A stretch of DNA of 33,102 nucleotides, taken from a bacterium (lineage in GTDB: Bacteria; Bacillota; Clostridia; Lachnospirales; Lachnospiraceae). The position numbers were made by a program, and so were the translations under genes. The notes under the pieces are model-generated. The model had not been told where the DNA came from. It ran no database searches and saw only the letters and a program-made list of their open reading frames with translations. Position 1 is the first letter of the stretch. Each line of letters begins with the position of its first letter. Where the stretch lies: NCBI GenBank assembly GCA_029012425.1, contig JAQXMB010000095.1, forward strand, positions 1 to 33,102. Reading direction: 5' to 3'. Shown piece by piece: positions 17,393-25,839 of this stretch.

Positions 17393-18290
17393 TTTAGTAA
17401 AAAGAAATTGCCTTGTATTTATGAGAAATCGCAGTGCCGTATTCTTTTCACTGCTTGCGATGTTAATTGTATTGCTGTTGCAGGTTGTATTTTTGGGAAA
17501 TATCAATGAGGAGAGTGTGATTTCGGTTTTGACACAGTATGGAGGTATGAGAGATGCAGCACTTGACGCAGAGAATGCAAAGCAATTTACTGCATACTGG
17601 ACATTGGCAGGAATCATGGTTGTAAATGCACTGACGGTTACCGTATCCGTGATTGGAACAATGATTGATGACCAGTCGAAAAATCGCATGGAAAGTTTTT
17701 TTAGTGCGCCGATGAAGAAATGGATGATTGCGCTTAGTTATATCATTTCAGCGGTGGTGATTGGTTTTGTCATGTGCATGCTGACCCTTGGTGTTGCGCT
17801 CGGATATATCTGCGCAAGAGGCGGAGATCTGCTTGGTGTGCTTGCAATTGCCAAGATTGCAGGATATACGCTCATGAATGTAATCATCTTTGCTGTTATT
17901 ATGTATATGGCAGCAATGTTTGTGAAGAGCAGCAGTGCATGGGGCGGTCTTTCAACCATTATCGGAACACTTGTAGGTTTTGTTGGTGCGATTTATCTTC
18001 CGATGGGATCGCTCCCGGAATCTGTCGGAAATGTACTGAAGGCGTTTCCGATTTTACACGGTGCATCGCTCATGCGAGATGTGTGCTGTGCAGATATTTT
18101 GGAGAAAACCTTTACCGGAGTGCCGGAGCTGGCAGTAACAGAATTCAAAAAAGCGATGGGAATCACGGTATACCGGAACGATATACTTTTTACAGCAAAT
18201 GAACAGATACTGATTCTTGCGGCATATGGTCTGGCAGCCTTTGTAATCGTACTGCTTCTGATGAGAAAGAAGCGTGTTTCTGACCGCTGA
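17376..18290 (+). CDS. ABC-2-type transporter permease
   Basis: This 304-residue permease has about six hydrophobic segments. The layout is one N-terminal span, a loop of about 60 residues outside, then four closely spaced spans and a final span ending in a basic MRKKR tail. The ABC-2 architecture fits the adjacent ATPase. Likely an exporter of lipid, peptide or drug; the substrate is unknown. No terminator follows, so readthrough into the LytTR gene 113 bp downstream is possible. Confidence 0.88.
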   Translation: MRKMLNLVKRNCLVFMRNRSAVFFSLLAMLIVLLLQVVFLGNINEESVISVLTQYGGMRDAALDAENAKQFTAYWTLAGIMVVNALTVTVSVIGTMIDDQSKNRMESFFSAPMKKWMIALSYIISAVVIGFVMCMLTLGVALGYICARGGDLLGVLAIAKIAGYTLMNVIIFAVIMYMAAMFVKSSSAWGGLSTIIGTLVGFVGAIYLPMGSLPESVGNVLKAFPILHGASLMRDVCCADILEKTFTGVPELAVTEFKKAMGITVYRNDILFTANEQILILAAYGLAAFVIVLLLMRKKRVSDR

Positions 18291-18403
18291 TTGTTCATTC
18301 AAAAAAATGTGTCAGACGGACGAAAAATGTGCTATGCTAATAGGGATGTGGAAATATATGTCTGCATCCTTATGATTTTGAAGTTTGTGATACAGGAGTT
18401 TGA

Positions 18404-18850
18404 ATGAAGATTACAATTGAGGATAAGCCGGTAGATTGCGAGGACGAGATTATCATCCGCTGTGATGCGGTCGATGAGAGTCTGATGCAACTGATCAACA
18501 GCTTAAAACGCGGAAAAAATAAACTGAATGTCTATCTGGATGGTGCAATTCATCTGGTTGATCCCGAGGAAATCTATTATTTTGAGACCGTGGATCAACG
18601 CGTGTTTGCTTATGCAAAGGAAGCTGTATATGAGACAAAATGCCGTCTGTATGAATTGGAGGAGCAGCTTCCAAAGCAGGACTTTTTCCGTGCAAGTAAA
18701 TCAACAATTTTGAATCTGGATAAAATAAAGTCCTTATCTCCGGCATTTGGAGGTCGTTTTGAGGTGAAGCTCACGAATGGGGAGCGACTGCTGATTTCCA
18801 GACAGTATGTTTCTGCACTGAAAGAGAAGCTTGGAATTATCCAATCATAA
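18404..18850 (+). CDS. LytTR-family DNA-binding transcriptional regulator
   Basis: The 148-residue protein has a LytTR DNA-binding domain over about residues 45-145 (IYYFETVDQRVFAYA, then FFRASKSTILNLDKI, then LISRQYVSALKEKLG). The N-terminal 40 residues carry no receiver domain. Stand-alone LytTR proteins next to a DUF3021 membrane protein form a known regulatory pair in Firmicutes, often linked to ABC exporters, which fits the transporter just upstream. CAGGAG precedes the ATG. A weak promoter (GTCAGA-16-TATGCT, 18311-18338) may serve it. Confidence 0.9.
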   Translation: MKITIEDKPVDCEDEIIIRCDAVDESLMQLINSLKRGKNKLNVYLDGAIHLVDPEEIYYFETVDQRVFAYAKEAVYETKCRLYELEEQLPKQDFFRASKSTILNLDKIKSLSPAFGGRFEVKLTNGERLLISRQYVSALKEKLGIIQS

Positions 18851-18864
18851 AAAGGAGAAGGCAA

Positions 18865-19308
18865 ATGAAATTGAACTTATCATATGGTTTTAACATGTTT
18901 GGTCGTATTACAACATGTATGGTTTTCTTCTCGAGCATCTATATTTATTTTACAACGGGAGAAGATACCGGTTTAACTGTTTCTTTTTTGTGGGAGGAGC
19001 TGTTTGTGGCGTTCCTCACATCTGTACCGTTTTTTATCACAAATGAGAAAAACAAATCAATTGTCAATTCCGCACTGTCACTTGTGGCGTTGTATCTATA
19101 CATCAATGTGATTGTACTGGTGGCGGGCTTTGTGTTTGATTGGTATGACTTGACGAAGCCGGTTATGATTATTGCAATGCTTGCAACAATTCTTGTCGTG
19201 TTTCTTGCTGTTACAGTAATTACCTACAAGATTGATATGCAGTCGGCAAATGAGATAAATGAACGATTGAATGAGCGAAGAAACAGGAGAGGAACAAATG
19301 AAGATTAG
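18865..19308 (+). CDS. DUF3021 family membrane protein
   Basis: This 147-residue protein has four predicted membrane spans (about 10-30, 42-62, 70-95 and 103-125) and a basic C-terminal tail. The size, topology and position directly after a LytTR gene identify the DUF3021 family, which is thought to control its LytTR partner by holding or inhibiting it. The assignment rests on context and topology more than on motifs. AAAGGAGA precedes the ATG; the gap to LytTR is 14 bp. Confidence 0.82.
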   Translation: MKLNLSYGFNMFGRITTCMVFFSSIYIYFTTGEDTGLTVSFLWEELFVAFLTSVPFFITNEKNKSIVNSALSLVALYLYINVIVLVAGFVFDWYDLTKPVMIIAMLATILVVFLAVTVITYKIDMQSANEINERLNERRNRRGTNED

Positions 19309-19768
19309 AAGAGCGCAGAAAAAAGATTTGGACGGATTAAACCGTCTGCTTTATCAGGTGCTTATGGTGCACCACAATGGAAGACCAGATTTATTTAAGG
19401 CAGATTGTAAAAAGTACACGGACGAGGAGCTGTATGCAATCATAGCAGACGATGCCAGACCGATTTTTGTAGGTGTCGATGATGCGGAACAGGTGCTTGG
19501 CTATGCGTTCTGTATGTTCGTATCACACGAGGGTGACAATGTGCTGACCCCGATCAAGAGTCTTTATATTGATGACTTATGCGTGGATGAAACGCGCAGG
19601 GGCGAGCATGTCGGAAGTGAAATCTACCACTATGTGTGCGAGTTTGCAAAACAGCAGGGATGCTACAATGTGACTTTGAATGTATGGGAATGTAATCCGT
19701 CTGCCAGACGCTTCTATGAGGCAATGGGACTTGTGCCGTACAAGACCGGCATGGAGGTAATATTGTAA
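19298..19768 (+). CDS. GNAT-family N-acetyltransferase
   Basis: The protein has 156 residues. The GNAT acetyl-CoA-binding core shows as LYIDDLCVDETRRGEHVGSEI (region about residues 88-108, R/QxxGxG/A-type loop), then NVTLNVWECNPSARRFYEAMGL. An AGGAGAGGA site at 19285-19293 sets the start at 19298 rather than the upstream in-frame ATG at 19271. It overlaps the DUF3021 end by 11 bp and so belongs to the LytTR transcript. The acceptor substrate is unknown. Confidence 0.88.
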   Translation: MKIRRAQKKDLDGLNRLLYQVLMVHHNGRPDLFKADCKKYTDEELYAIIADDARPIFVGVDDAEQVLGYAFCMFVSHEGDNVLTPIKSLYIDDLCVDETRRGEHVGSEIYHYVCEFAKQQGCYNVTLNVWECNPSARRFYEAMGLVPYKTGMEVIL

Positions 19769-19826
19769 ATTCGTGGAATGAGAAATTGTACAATAGTCAC
19801 TATCTTTCGGATATGGGAGAAATCCT

Positions 19827-19855
19827 TTGACAAGAAGAGAAGAGTATTGTACGAT
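19827..19855 (+). promoter_or_regulatory. Promoter of the aldolase-LacI-kinase-dehydrogenase operon
   Basis: Perfect TTGACA (19827-19832), 17-bp spacer, TACGAT (19850-19855). Predicted start site near 19862, about 70 nt before the aldolase start. Confidence 0.75.
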
Positions 19856-19867
19856 TTTTTTAGCAGC

Positions 19868-19889
19868 AAAACCGAAACGATTCGGTTTT
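19868..19889. promoter_or_regulatory. Likely LacI-family operator
   Basis: A perfect 9-bp inverted repeat, AAAACCGAA and TTCGGTTTT, surrounds ACGA with CG at the centre, the usual form of LacI/GalR operators. It starts a few bases after the predicted transcription start, where binding would block elongation or open-complex formation. The presumed ligand-responsive repressor is the LacI-type product of the second gene in the operon. Confidence 0.7.
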
Positions 19890-19931
19890 GGAAGTGTATG
19901 AATGACAGAACGATGTTGGGAGGATAAAACG

Positions 19932-20783
19932 ATGCCTTTAGTTACTTCAGAACAGATGTTATCAGATGCACAAAAGGGCGGATATGCAATCGGAGCATTT
20001 AATGCTGAAAATATGGAAATGGTAAAAGCAATTATTCAGGCCGCAGAACAATTAAATGCTCCGGTTATGATTCAGACAACACCTTCAACGGTTAAATACG
20101 CATCGCTTGAGATGTTCGTTGCAATGGTTGCGGCAGAAGCAAAAAGTGCAACCGTTCCGGTATGCTTACATCTGGATCATGGCAGCAGCTTTGAACTTGC
20201 GGTGCAGGCGGTGAAGGAGGGCTATACCTCAATCATGATTGACGGTTCAAAGCTTCCGTTTGAGGAGAATGTTGAAGTCAGCAAACGGGTAGTGGCGGTT
20301 GCGAAACCGAACGGCATTCCGGTTGAGGCGGAGCTTGGTAAGGTTGGAGGAAAAGAGGATGACCTGGAAGCGGTAGCTGACACGAACACGGACCCGGCAG
20401 AGGCGAAAGCGTTTGTGGAACGCACCGGTATCAGCTCTCTGGCAGTTGCAATCGGAACTGCACATGGATTCTATGTGGGAACACCGGTACTTGATAAGGA
20501 GCGCTTGTCAGACATTCGAAAAGTGGTAGATATTCCATTGGTACTTCACGGTGCAAGCGGACTGACCGATGAGGATGTCATGGATTGTGTGAAGCGGGGA
20601 ATCTGCAAGGTGAATTTTGCGACAGAGCTTCGTGTTGCATACACGGATGCAGGGAAAAAGCTATTGAAAGATAAACCGGATACTTTTGATCCGAAAAAGC
20701 TCGGAGAGGTCGGAATGGCTGCGGTTACGGAACTTGTAAAGAACCGTATGAAGGTATGCGGATGTGACGGGAAGGCGAATTAA
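19932..20783 (+). CDS. Class II ketose-bisphosphate aldolase (fructose/tagatose-bisphosphate type)
   Basis: It is a zinc-dependent aldolase yielding dihydroxyacetone phosphate plus an aldehyde. Visible are AFNAENMEM near the N-terminus, the zinc and catalytic segment CLHLDHG, EAELGKVGG, the zinc histidines in GTAHGFY and LHGASGL, and NFATELR. At 283 residues it is close to GatY/KbaY and to fructose-bisphosphate aldolases. The position beside a LacI repressor, FGGY kinase and GatD-like dehydrogenase points to a dedicated catabolic substrate over glycolysis, but the exact sugar phosphate is not determinable. GGGAGGA seven bases upstream sets the start at 19932 over the upstream in-frame 19902. 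Confidence 0.9.
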   Translation: MPLVTSEQMLSDAQKGGYAIGAFNAENMEMVKAIIQAAEQLNAPVMIQTTPSTVKYASLEMFVAMVAAEAKSATVPVCLHLDHGSSFELAVQAVKEGYTSIMIDGSKLPFEENVEVSKRVVAVAKPNGIPVEAELGKVGGKEDDLEAVADTNTDPAEAKAFVERTGISSLAVAIGTAHGFYVGTPVLDKERLSDIRKVVDIPLVLHGASGLTDEDVMDCVKRGICKVNFATELRVAYTDAGKKLLKDKPDTFDPKKLGEVGMAAVTELVKNRMKVCGCDGKAN

Positions 20784-21796
20784 TGGCAGCAACGATCAAG
20801 GATATTGCCAATGCAACGGGACTGGGACTTGCGACCATATCCTCTTACCTAAACGGAGGGAATGTCCGGGAAAAGAATCGTGAAAAAATCGAGGCGGCGA
20901 TTAAGGAATTAAACTTTGAGGTAAATGAGGTCGCGCGCGGATTAAAGACAAAGCGGACGCACACCATTGGAGTTGTAATACCTGAGCTTAACAATATCTT
21001 CTGTACACAAATCATTACTGAGATGGAAGATATTTTGAGAAAAAAAGGATATGCAACGATAGTTTGTGATTGCAGAACGGACAAAATGCTGGAGCGCGAG
21101 GCTGTGGATTTCCTTTTTCGCAAGCGTGTGGATGGAATTATCAATATGCCTGTGGATTCGAGCGGCGCGCATTTGAAACAGTTTGCGTCGGAGAAGAAAC
21201 CGATTGTTGTCATCGACCGTTTGCTTCCGCAGCTTATCTGTGACAGCGTGCTTGTTGACAATCAAAAAGCCGCGCGGCAGGCAGTTGAAATATTACTGCA
21301 AAATGGACATCGGCGGATCGCAATTGTAACCGGACCGGAGGATATCTATACGGCCAAGGAGCGGTTACTCGGATACCGCGCTGCACTTGAGATGGCGGGA
21401 ATTGCTTATGATGAAACACTGGTTGTTCGAAGTGACTATACCATCAGTGGAGCAGTATGCGGTGTGGAGCAGCTACTTAAGGAGCGGCCGGATGTGACTG
21501 CAATTTTTGCGGCAAACTATGAAATGACGATGGGAACGATGATGGTACTGAGTGGCCGGGGAATCGCTATTCCGGATCAGATGTCGGTCATCGGATTTGA
21601 CAATAAGGAATTTGCAAGAGCACTGCATCCTGCACTTACGATTATTACCCAGCCGACGGAAGCAATTGCAAAGCAGGTTGCAGATATGATGCTTCAAAGA
21701 TTGGATGCTGCAGATGCATCGGAGCCGAAGAAGGTCTATTTGCAGACGGATGTTTTGGAAGGAAAATCAGTGAAGAATTTGAATGATGCAGGATGA
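20783..21796 (+). CDS. LacI-family transcriptional repressor
   Basis: The 337-residue protein begins ATIKDIANATGLGLATIS, the LacI helix-turn-helix. A hinge region follows around residues 48-60, then a periplasmic-binding-protein-like effector domain (IGVVIPELNNIF, then VDGIINMPVDS, VLVDNQKAARQAVE, MSVIGFDN). The start ATG shares its first base with the aldolase stop (TAATG), so translation is coupled. It is probably autoregulatory through the operator at 19868-19889. The effector is probably the sugar or sugar phosphate handled by this operon. Confidence 0.92.
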   Translation: MAATIKDIANATGLGLATISSYLNGGNVREKNREKIEAAIKELNFEVNEVARGLKTKRTHTIGVVIPELNNIFCTQIITEMEDILRKKGYATIVCDCRTDKMLEREAVDFLFRKRVDGIINMPVDSSGAHLKQFASEKKPIVVIDRLLPQLICDSVLVDNQKAARQAVEILLQNGHRRIAIVTGPEDIYTAKERLLGYRAALEMAGIAYDETLVVRSDYTISGAVCGVEQLLKERPDVTAIFAANYEMTMGTMMVLSGRGIAIPDQMSVIGFDNKEFARALHPALTIITQPTEAIAKQVADMMLQRLDAADASEPKKVYLQTDVLEGKSVKNLNDAG

Positions 21797-21861
21797 TTTT
21801 TTGCGGCGTATGGTTTGAATTGGGAGAACAACAGGGAATTGGATCCCGGGAAGGAGATCGT

Positions 21862-23340
21862 GTGGGGAAGTATTTATTAGGAATTGATATTGGTACAAGC
21901 GCATGCAAGGTAGCCTTATTTGAAGAAAACGGAGCAGTGACTGCACAGTCCAATCAGCCCTATCAGCTCTATTATCCGAATCCCGGATGGGTGGAGCAGG
22001 ATCCGGATGAATGGTGGCGTGCAATCTGTGAAGGAATAAAAGCAGTACTGGCGGAAAGCGGTATAGAGGCGGTGCAGATTGCGGGAATCGGAATTGATGG
22101 ACAAAGCTGGTCAGCAATTCCGGTCGACAAGGAAGGAAACTGTCTTTCAAGAACACCGATTTGGATGGATACCCGTGCAAGAGAAATCTGCGACAGAGTA
22201 AAAGCAGAGGTTGGTATTGAGAGAATTTTTGAGGTGGCAGGCAATGATTTCCTGCCCAGTTATACAACACCGAAGATGCTCTGGTTCAAGGAGCATAAGC
22301 CGGATATTTTTGCAAAAACAGATAAGTTTTTGCAGAGTAACAGCTACATTGTACGAAAGCTTACCGGTGTGATGAGTATGGATTATTCGCAAGGTTACGG
22401 GGTACATTTCTTCAACATGAGGGATTGTTCGTTGGATGAAACCCTTGCACAAGAGCTGGGGCTTTCCGTGGATTTGATTCCAAAGCTGTACGCCTGCCAT
22501 GAGGTGGTCGGCACTGTGACAGCAGAAGCGGCCGCATTGACAGGGCTTGCCGAGGGAACACCGGTGGTGGCAGGAGGGCTTGACGCAGCCTGCGGAACAC
22601 TGGGAGCCGGAGTTTACCAGCCCGGACAGACACAGGAGCAGGGTGGTCAGGCCGGCGGAATGAGTATCTGTGTGGATCATGCGCTGGCGCATCCGAAGCT
22701 GATACTTAGTCCCCATGTAGTTCCCGGTATGTGGCTGCTGCAGGGAGGAACGGTTGGCGGAGGAGGAACGCTTCGCTGGTTCAAACAGGAATTCGGTCAA
22801 GATCTTTCTTTTGACGAGTTGACCGCACTTGCAGAGAATATTCCTGCCGGAAGTGATGGAGTAACATTTCTTCCATACATGGCAGGGGAGCGTTCACCAA
22901 TTTGGAATCCGGATGCAAAAGGTGTATATTACGGGCTTGGTTTTGATAAGACAAAGGGTCATATGATCCGGGCAACGCTGGAGGGTGTTGCATACTCATT
23001 AGAGCATAATCTGCGCGTCGCGGCGGAAACCGGGGCAAAAGTGGATGAGCTGATTGCGATGGGCGGTGCGAGCAACAGTGTCGTGTGGACGCAGATTAAA
23101 GCGGATGTCACAGGAAAGACAATCAAAGTACCGACATCTGATACAGCAACCACGCTTGGCGCAGCAATTCTTGCCGGAGTTGGTGTGGGTGTGTATGAAA
23201 GCTTTGCGCAGGCAATTGCACAGACGATAGTGATTACCCGAGAGCAGAAACCGAATTGGGAAGCTCATGAACAATATAAAAAATCAATGGAGCTGTATCT
23301 GCAGCTATCGGATGCGCTGACTCCGGTATTTCACAGATAG
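21862..23340 (+). CDS. FGGY-family carbohydrate kinase (xylulokinase-like)
   Basis: The protein has 492 residues. The N-terminal phosphate-binding motif is GIDIGTSACKVALF, followed by GIGIDGQSWSA and the substrate-site segment TPIWMDTRA. The second nucleotide-binding block (GGTVGGGGTLRWF) and the adenosine motif GGASNSVVWTQIKADVTGK are in the C-terminal half. It is closest in form to xylulokinases. The frame opens at 21793, but AAGGAG at 21851-21856 points to the GTG at 21862, which gives the normal family N-terminus. The true sugar may differ from xylulose given the aldolase and GatD-like partner. Confidence 0.9.
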   Translation: MGKYLLGIDIGTSACKVALFEENGAVTAQSNQPYQLYYPNPGWVEQDPDEWWRAICEGIKAVLAESGIEAVQIAGIGIDGQSWSAIPVDKEGNCLSRTPIWMDTRAREICDRVKAEVGIERIFEVAGNDFLPSYTTPKMLWFKEHKPDIFAKTDKFLQSNSYIVRKLTGVMSMDYSQGYGVHFFNMRDCSLDETLAQELGLSVDLIPKLYACHEVVGTVTAEAAALTGLAEGTPVVAGGLDAACGTLGAGVYQPGQTQEQGGQAGGMSICVDHALAHPKLILSPHVVPGMWLLQGGTVGGGGTLRWFKQEFGQDLSFDELTALAENIPAGSDGVTFLPYMAGERSPIWNPDAKGVYYGLGFDKTKGHMIRATLEGVAYSLEHNLRVAAETGAKVDELIAMGGASNSVVWTQIKADVTGKTIKVPTSDTATTLGAAILAGVGVGVYESFAQAIAQTIVITREQKPNWEAHEQYKKSMELYLQLSDALTPVFHR

Positions 23341-23373
23341 CAAACAAAAACTATAGAAAGAAGGAAACAAAGC

Positions 23374-24429
23374 ATGATGATGAAAGCAGGCGTTGTTCAC
23401 GGTGTGAAGGACATTCGCTATGAGGATATTGAAAAGCCTGTGCCGAAGGCCGGTGAGGTATTAATCAAGGTAAAGTATACCGGAATCTGCGGCTCTGATT
23501 TACCGCGTGTGAACGAGGGTACCGCACACTACACACCAATTGTACTTGGACATGAGTTTTCCGGTACTGTCGAGGCGGTTGGAGAGGGTGTTACGAATGT
23601 AACACCGGGGGATCGCGTTGCCGGAATCCCGCTCGTCCCGTGTATGAAATGTGAGGATTGTCAAAAGGGTAATTACTCGCTGTGCAAGCACTATGATTTT
23701 ATCGGTTCACATTCCTTTGGAAGCTATGCGCAGTATGTATGTGTTCCGGAGAAGAATGCTGTGAAATTTGGAGAATCGGTAAGCTTTGAGCAGGGCGCAT
23801 TTTTCGAGCCTGCTACAGTTGCACTTCACGGATTGGAGCGCACCGATTATAAAGGTGGCAAGACCGTAGCAATTCTTGGCGGTGGAACGATTGGAATGCT
23901 TACCATGCAATGGGCGAAAATCTTTGGTGCAAAGAAAGTTGTTGTCTTCGATATCGTGGATGAGCGTCTGGAGCTTGGAAAAAGACTTGGCGCAACCGCA
24001 GGAATCAATACTTCAAAAGAAAGCTTCATGGATGAAGCAATGGCAATGACAGACGGCAAGGGCTTTGATTATGTGTTTGAGACAGCCGGAAATGTCATCA
24101 CAATGAAGATGGCATTTCAGCTCGCGGCGAACAAGGCACAGGTATGTTTCATCGGTACGCCCACCAGAGAACTTAGCTTTTCTGTTGCGGAGTGGGAACA
24201 GATGAATCGCAAAGAGTTTACACTGACCGGATCGTGGATGAGTTATTCTGCACCGTTCCCCGGACATGAGTGGGAGCTTGTTGCTCACTATTTTGGAACC
24301 GGAGAACTGAAGTTTGATGAGTCCTTCATCTTTGAAAAGATTGGTCTTAGCAAGATCGACACAGCATTTGCCAAGTTTTTAACCCCGGGAGCTGTAAAGG
24401 GAAAAATCCTGATTGACAGTGAAGCATAA
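23374..24429 (+). CDS. Zinc-dependent polyol dehydrogenase, GatD-like (galactitol-1-phosphate 5-dehydrogenase family)
   Basis: The 351-residue medium-chain dehydrogenase has a catalytic zinc site (CGSDLP and GHEFSG), a structural zinc loop with four cysteines (CMKCEDCQKGNYSLC), and a GGGTIG nucleotide-binding loop. CGSDLPR, YDFIGS and a GSWM(S)YSAPFPGHEWE block resemble E. coli GatD closely, from memory of that protein. It would oxidise a polyol or polyol phosphate to a ketose using NAD+. It has no gatABC or gatZ neighbours. AAGGAAA precedes three consecutive ATG codons; I used the first. Confidence 0.88.
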   Translation: MMMKAGVVHGVKDIRYEDIEKPVPKAGEVLIKVKYTGICGSDLPRVNEGTAHYTPIVLGHEFSGTVEAVGEGVTNVTPGDRVAGIPLVPCMKCEDCQKGNYSLCKHYDFIGSHSFGSYAQYVCVPEKNAVKFGESVSFEQGAFFEPATVALHGLERTDYKGGKTVAILGGGTIGMLTMQWAKIFGAKKVVVFDIVDERLELGKRLGATAGINTSKESFMDEAMAMTDGKGFDYVFETAGNVITMKMAFQLAANKAQVCFIGTPTRELSFSVAEWEQMNRKEFTLTGSWMSYSAPFPGHEWELVAHYFGTGELKFDESFIFEKIGLSKIDTAFAKFLTPGAVKGKILIDSEA

Positions 24430-24537
24430 CCGTTGAGAAGCGTATCATTTACCGGAGCTACTTCAGAAAACCTGATAGAAAACCCGGATGGAAACCACAG
24501 AACATAATAATAACATAATAAAAGGAGGATTATTACT

Positions 24538-25566
24538 ATGACAGCAGTGAATCCGGCAAATGTGCCGAAGATAAAACTGAACAATGGCAAGGAAGTGCCC
24601 TGTATGGGTATGGGAACCTTCGGTTCCGACCGTTTTACCCCTGAGCAGGTAAGCAATGCCGTATACGGAGCAATCAAATCGGGCTACCGTATGTTTGACT
24701 GTGCAGCCTGCTACGGAAACGAGGATCAGATTGGAGAGGTATTTCAGAAAGCGTTTGCAGATGGTCTTTGCAAGCGGGAGGATCTCTACATCATGACCAA
24801 GGTATGGAATGACATGCATGGAAAGGGAGATGTATTAGTTGCACTTTCAAAGAGCTTAAGAGACTTACAGCTTGACTATGTAGATATGTATTTTGTCCAC
24901 TGGCCGTTCCCGAACTATCATGCACCGGGATGTGATGTGGATGCAAGAAATCCTGATTCAAAGCCGTTTTCCGTTGAACGATTTATGACTACATGGAGAC
25001 AGATGGAGCGTCTTGTTGATATGGGTCTTGTAAAAGAGATTGGTATGTCGAATATGACCATTCCAAAGCTTGAGGCAGTGCTTCCGCTTTGCAGGATCAA
25101 GCCTGCAATGTGCGAGATGGAGTTACATCCCTGCTTCCAGCAGCAGGAGTTATTTGATTATCTGGTTGCACACGAGATTCAGCCGGTAGGATTTATGCCG
25201 CTTGGATCACCCCAGAGACCGGAACGCGATATGATGCCTGAGGATATCGCGGATATGATGCTTCCCGAGATGAAGGAGATTGCACAGGCACATAATTGTC
25301 ATCCGGCAGTCATCTGCTTAAAATGGGCAGTGCAAAGAGGCCAGATTCCGATTCCGTTCTCCGTACATGAGATGGAGTATGAGAGCAACATCAACAGCAC
25401 CTGCGACAAAGATCCGCTGACTGACGAAGAGATGGCTAAGATTGCAACCTTAGAGAAGAACAACCGTCTGGTAAAAGGACAGGTATTCCTCTGGGAAGGT
25501 GCAGATGACTGGCATGATCTCTGGGACGAGGATGGATATATTGTTGACTGTCCGGATGCAAAATAA
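24538..25566 (+). CDS. Aldo/keto reductase
   Basis: The protein has 342 residues and a TIM-barrel fold. The catalytic tetrad is visible: Asp in MFDCA, Tyr in CYGNEDQIG, Lys in MTKVWN and His in FVHWPFP. The N-terminus KLNNGKEVPCMGMGTFG and the C-terminal PIPFSVHEMEYESN are family hallmarks. It reduces or oxidises a sugar carbonyl or polyol with NAD(P)(H). AAAGGAGG lies upstream in a 108-bp gap that shows no terminator or strong promoter, so it probably belongs to the same operon. Possible substrates are the entry polyol or aldehyde of the pathway. Confidence 0.92.
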   Translation: MTAVNPANVPKIKLNNGKEVPCMGMGTFGSDRFTPEQVSNAVYGAIKSGYRMFDCAACYGNEDQIGEVFQKAFADGLCKREDLYIMTKVWNDMHGKGDVLVALSKSLRDLQLDYVDMYFVHWPFPNYHAPGCDVDARNPDSKPFSVERFMTTWRQMERLVDMGLVKEIGMSNMTIPKLEAVLPLCRIKPAMCEMELHPCFQQQELFDYLVAHEIQPVGFMPLGSPQRPERDMMPEDIADMMLPEMKEIAQAHNCHPAVICLKWAVQRGQIPIPFSVHEMEYESNINSTCDKDPLTDEEMAKIATLEKNNRLVKGQVFLWEGADDWHDLWDEDGYIVDCPDAK

Positions 25567-25627
25567 TAAGTTATGATTTTCTTCATAAAGATTTTCTCTC
25601 CCAAGTAAATCTTACACAGATAGTATA

Positions 25628-25676
25628 ATAATAAGAGCCATGATGCCGGATAATCCGGTGTTGTGGCTCTTGTTAT
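25628..25676. terminator. Long hairpin after the sugar operon, probable terminator
   Basis: A 13-bp stem with one G-U pair (25628-25640 with 25664-25676) encloses a second stem CCGGA/TCCGG (25646-25650, 25654-25658). The right arm is T-rich, but no clean T-run follows. It marks the junction between the sugar operon and the AT-rich accessory patch. Termination is likely but not certain; it could also be an element boundary. Confidence 0.6.
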
Positions 25677-25839
25677 TGGGACACATAATCTTCAAGGAGC
25701 GATTTGTACCACTGGTTGATATTGCATACAAATTGTGTGATAGAAAAACAAGCAGGCACGTATTGAAAAAAATCTTCTTGCATACCTGACAATAAAGCCT
25801 GTACAAGAATGTGATGACAGTGATGAACAAAATGAGAAA
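25676..25839 (+). pseudogene. Apparent upstream coding remnant in a shifted frame
   Basis: The frame of the next gene stays open upstream to 25744, reading sensible acidic and hydrophobic residues (KNLLAYLTIKPVQE). Before that, another frame is open from at least 25676 to a stop after base 25786 (FVPLVDIAYKLCDRK). The two join if one A is added in the A7 run at 25766-25772. No start with a ribosome binding site is visible. This could be a decayed 5' end, a sequencing error, or slippage at the A-run. Confidence 0.35.

Noticed and set aside
19868..19889. The AAAACCGAA/TTCGGTTTT repeat as a terminator for the GNAT operon
   Set aside because: It lies downstream of a strong promoter in the same direction, has only a 4-base loop with CG at the centre and no long T-run, so the operator reading fits better. 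Partial termination cannot be excluded.
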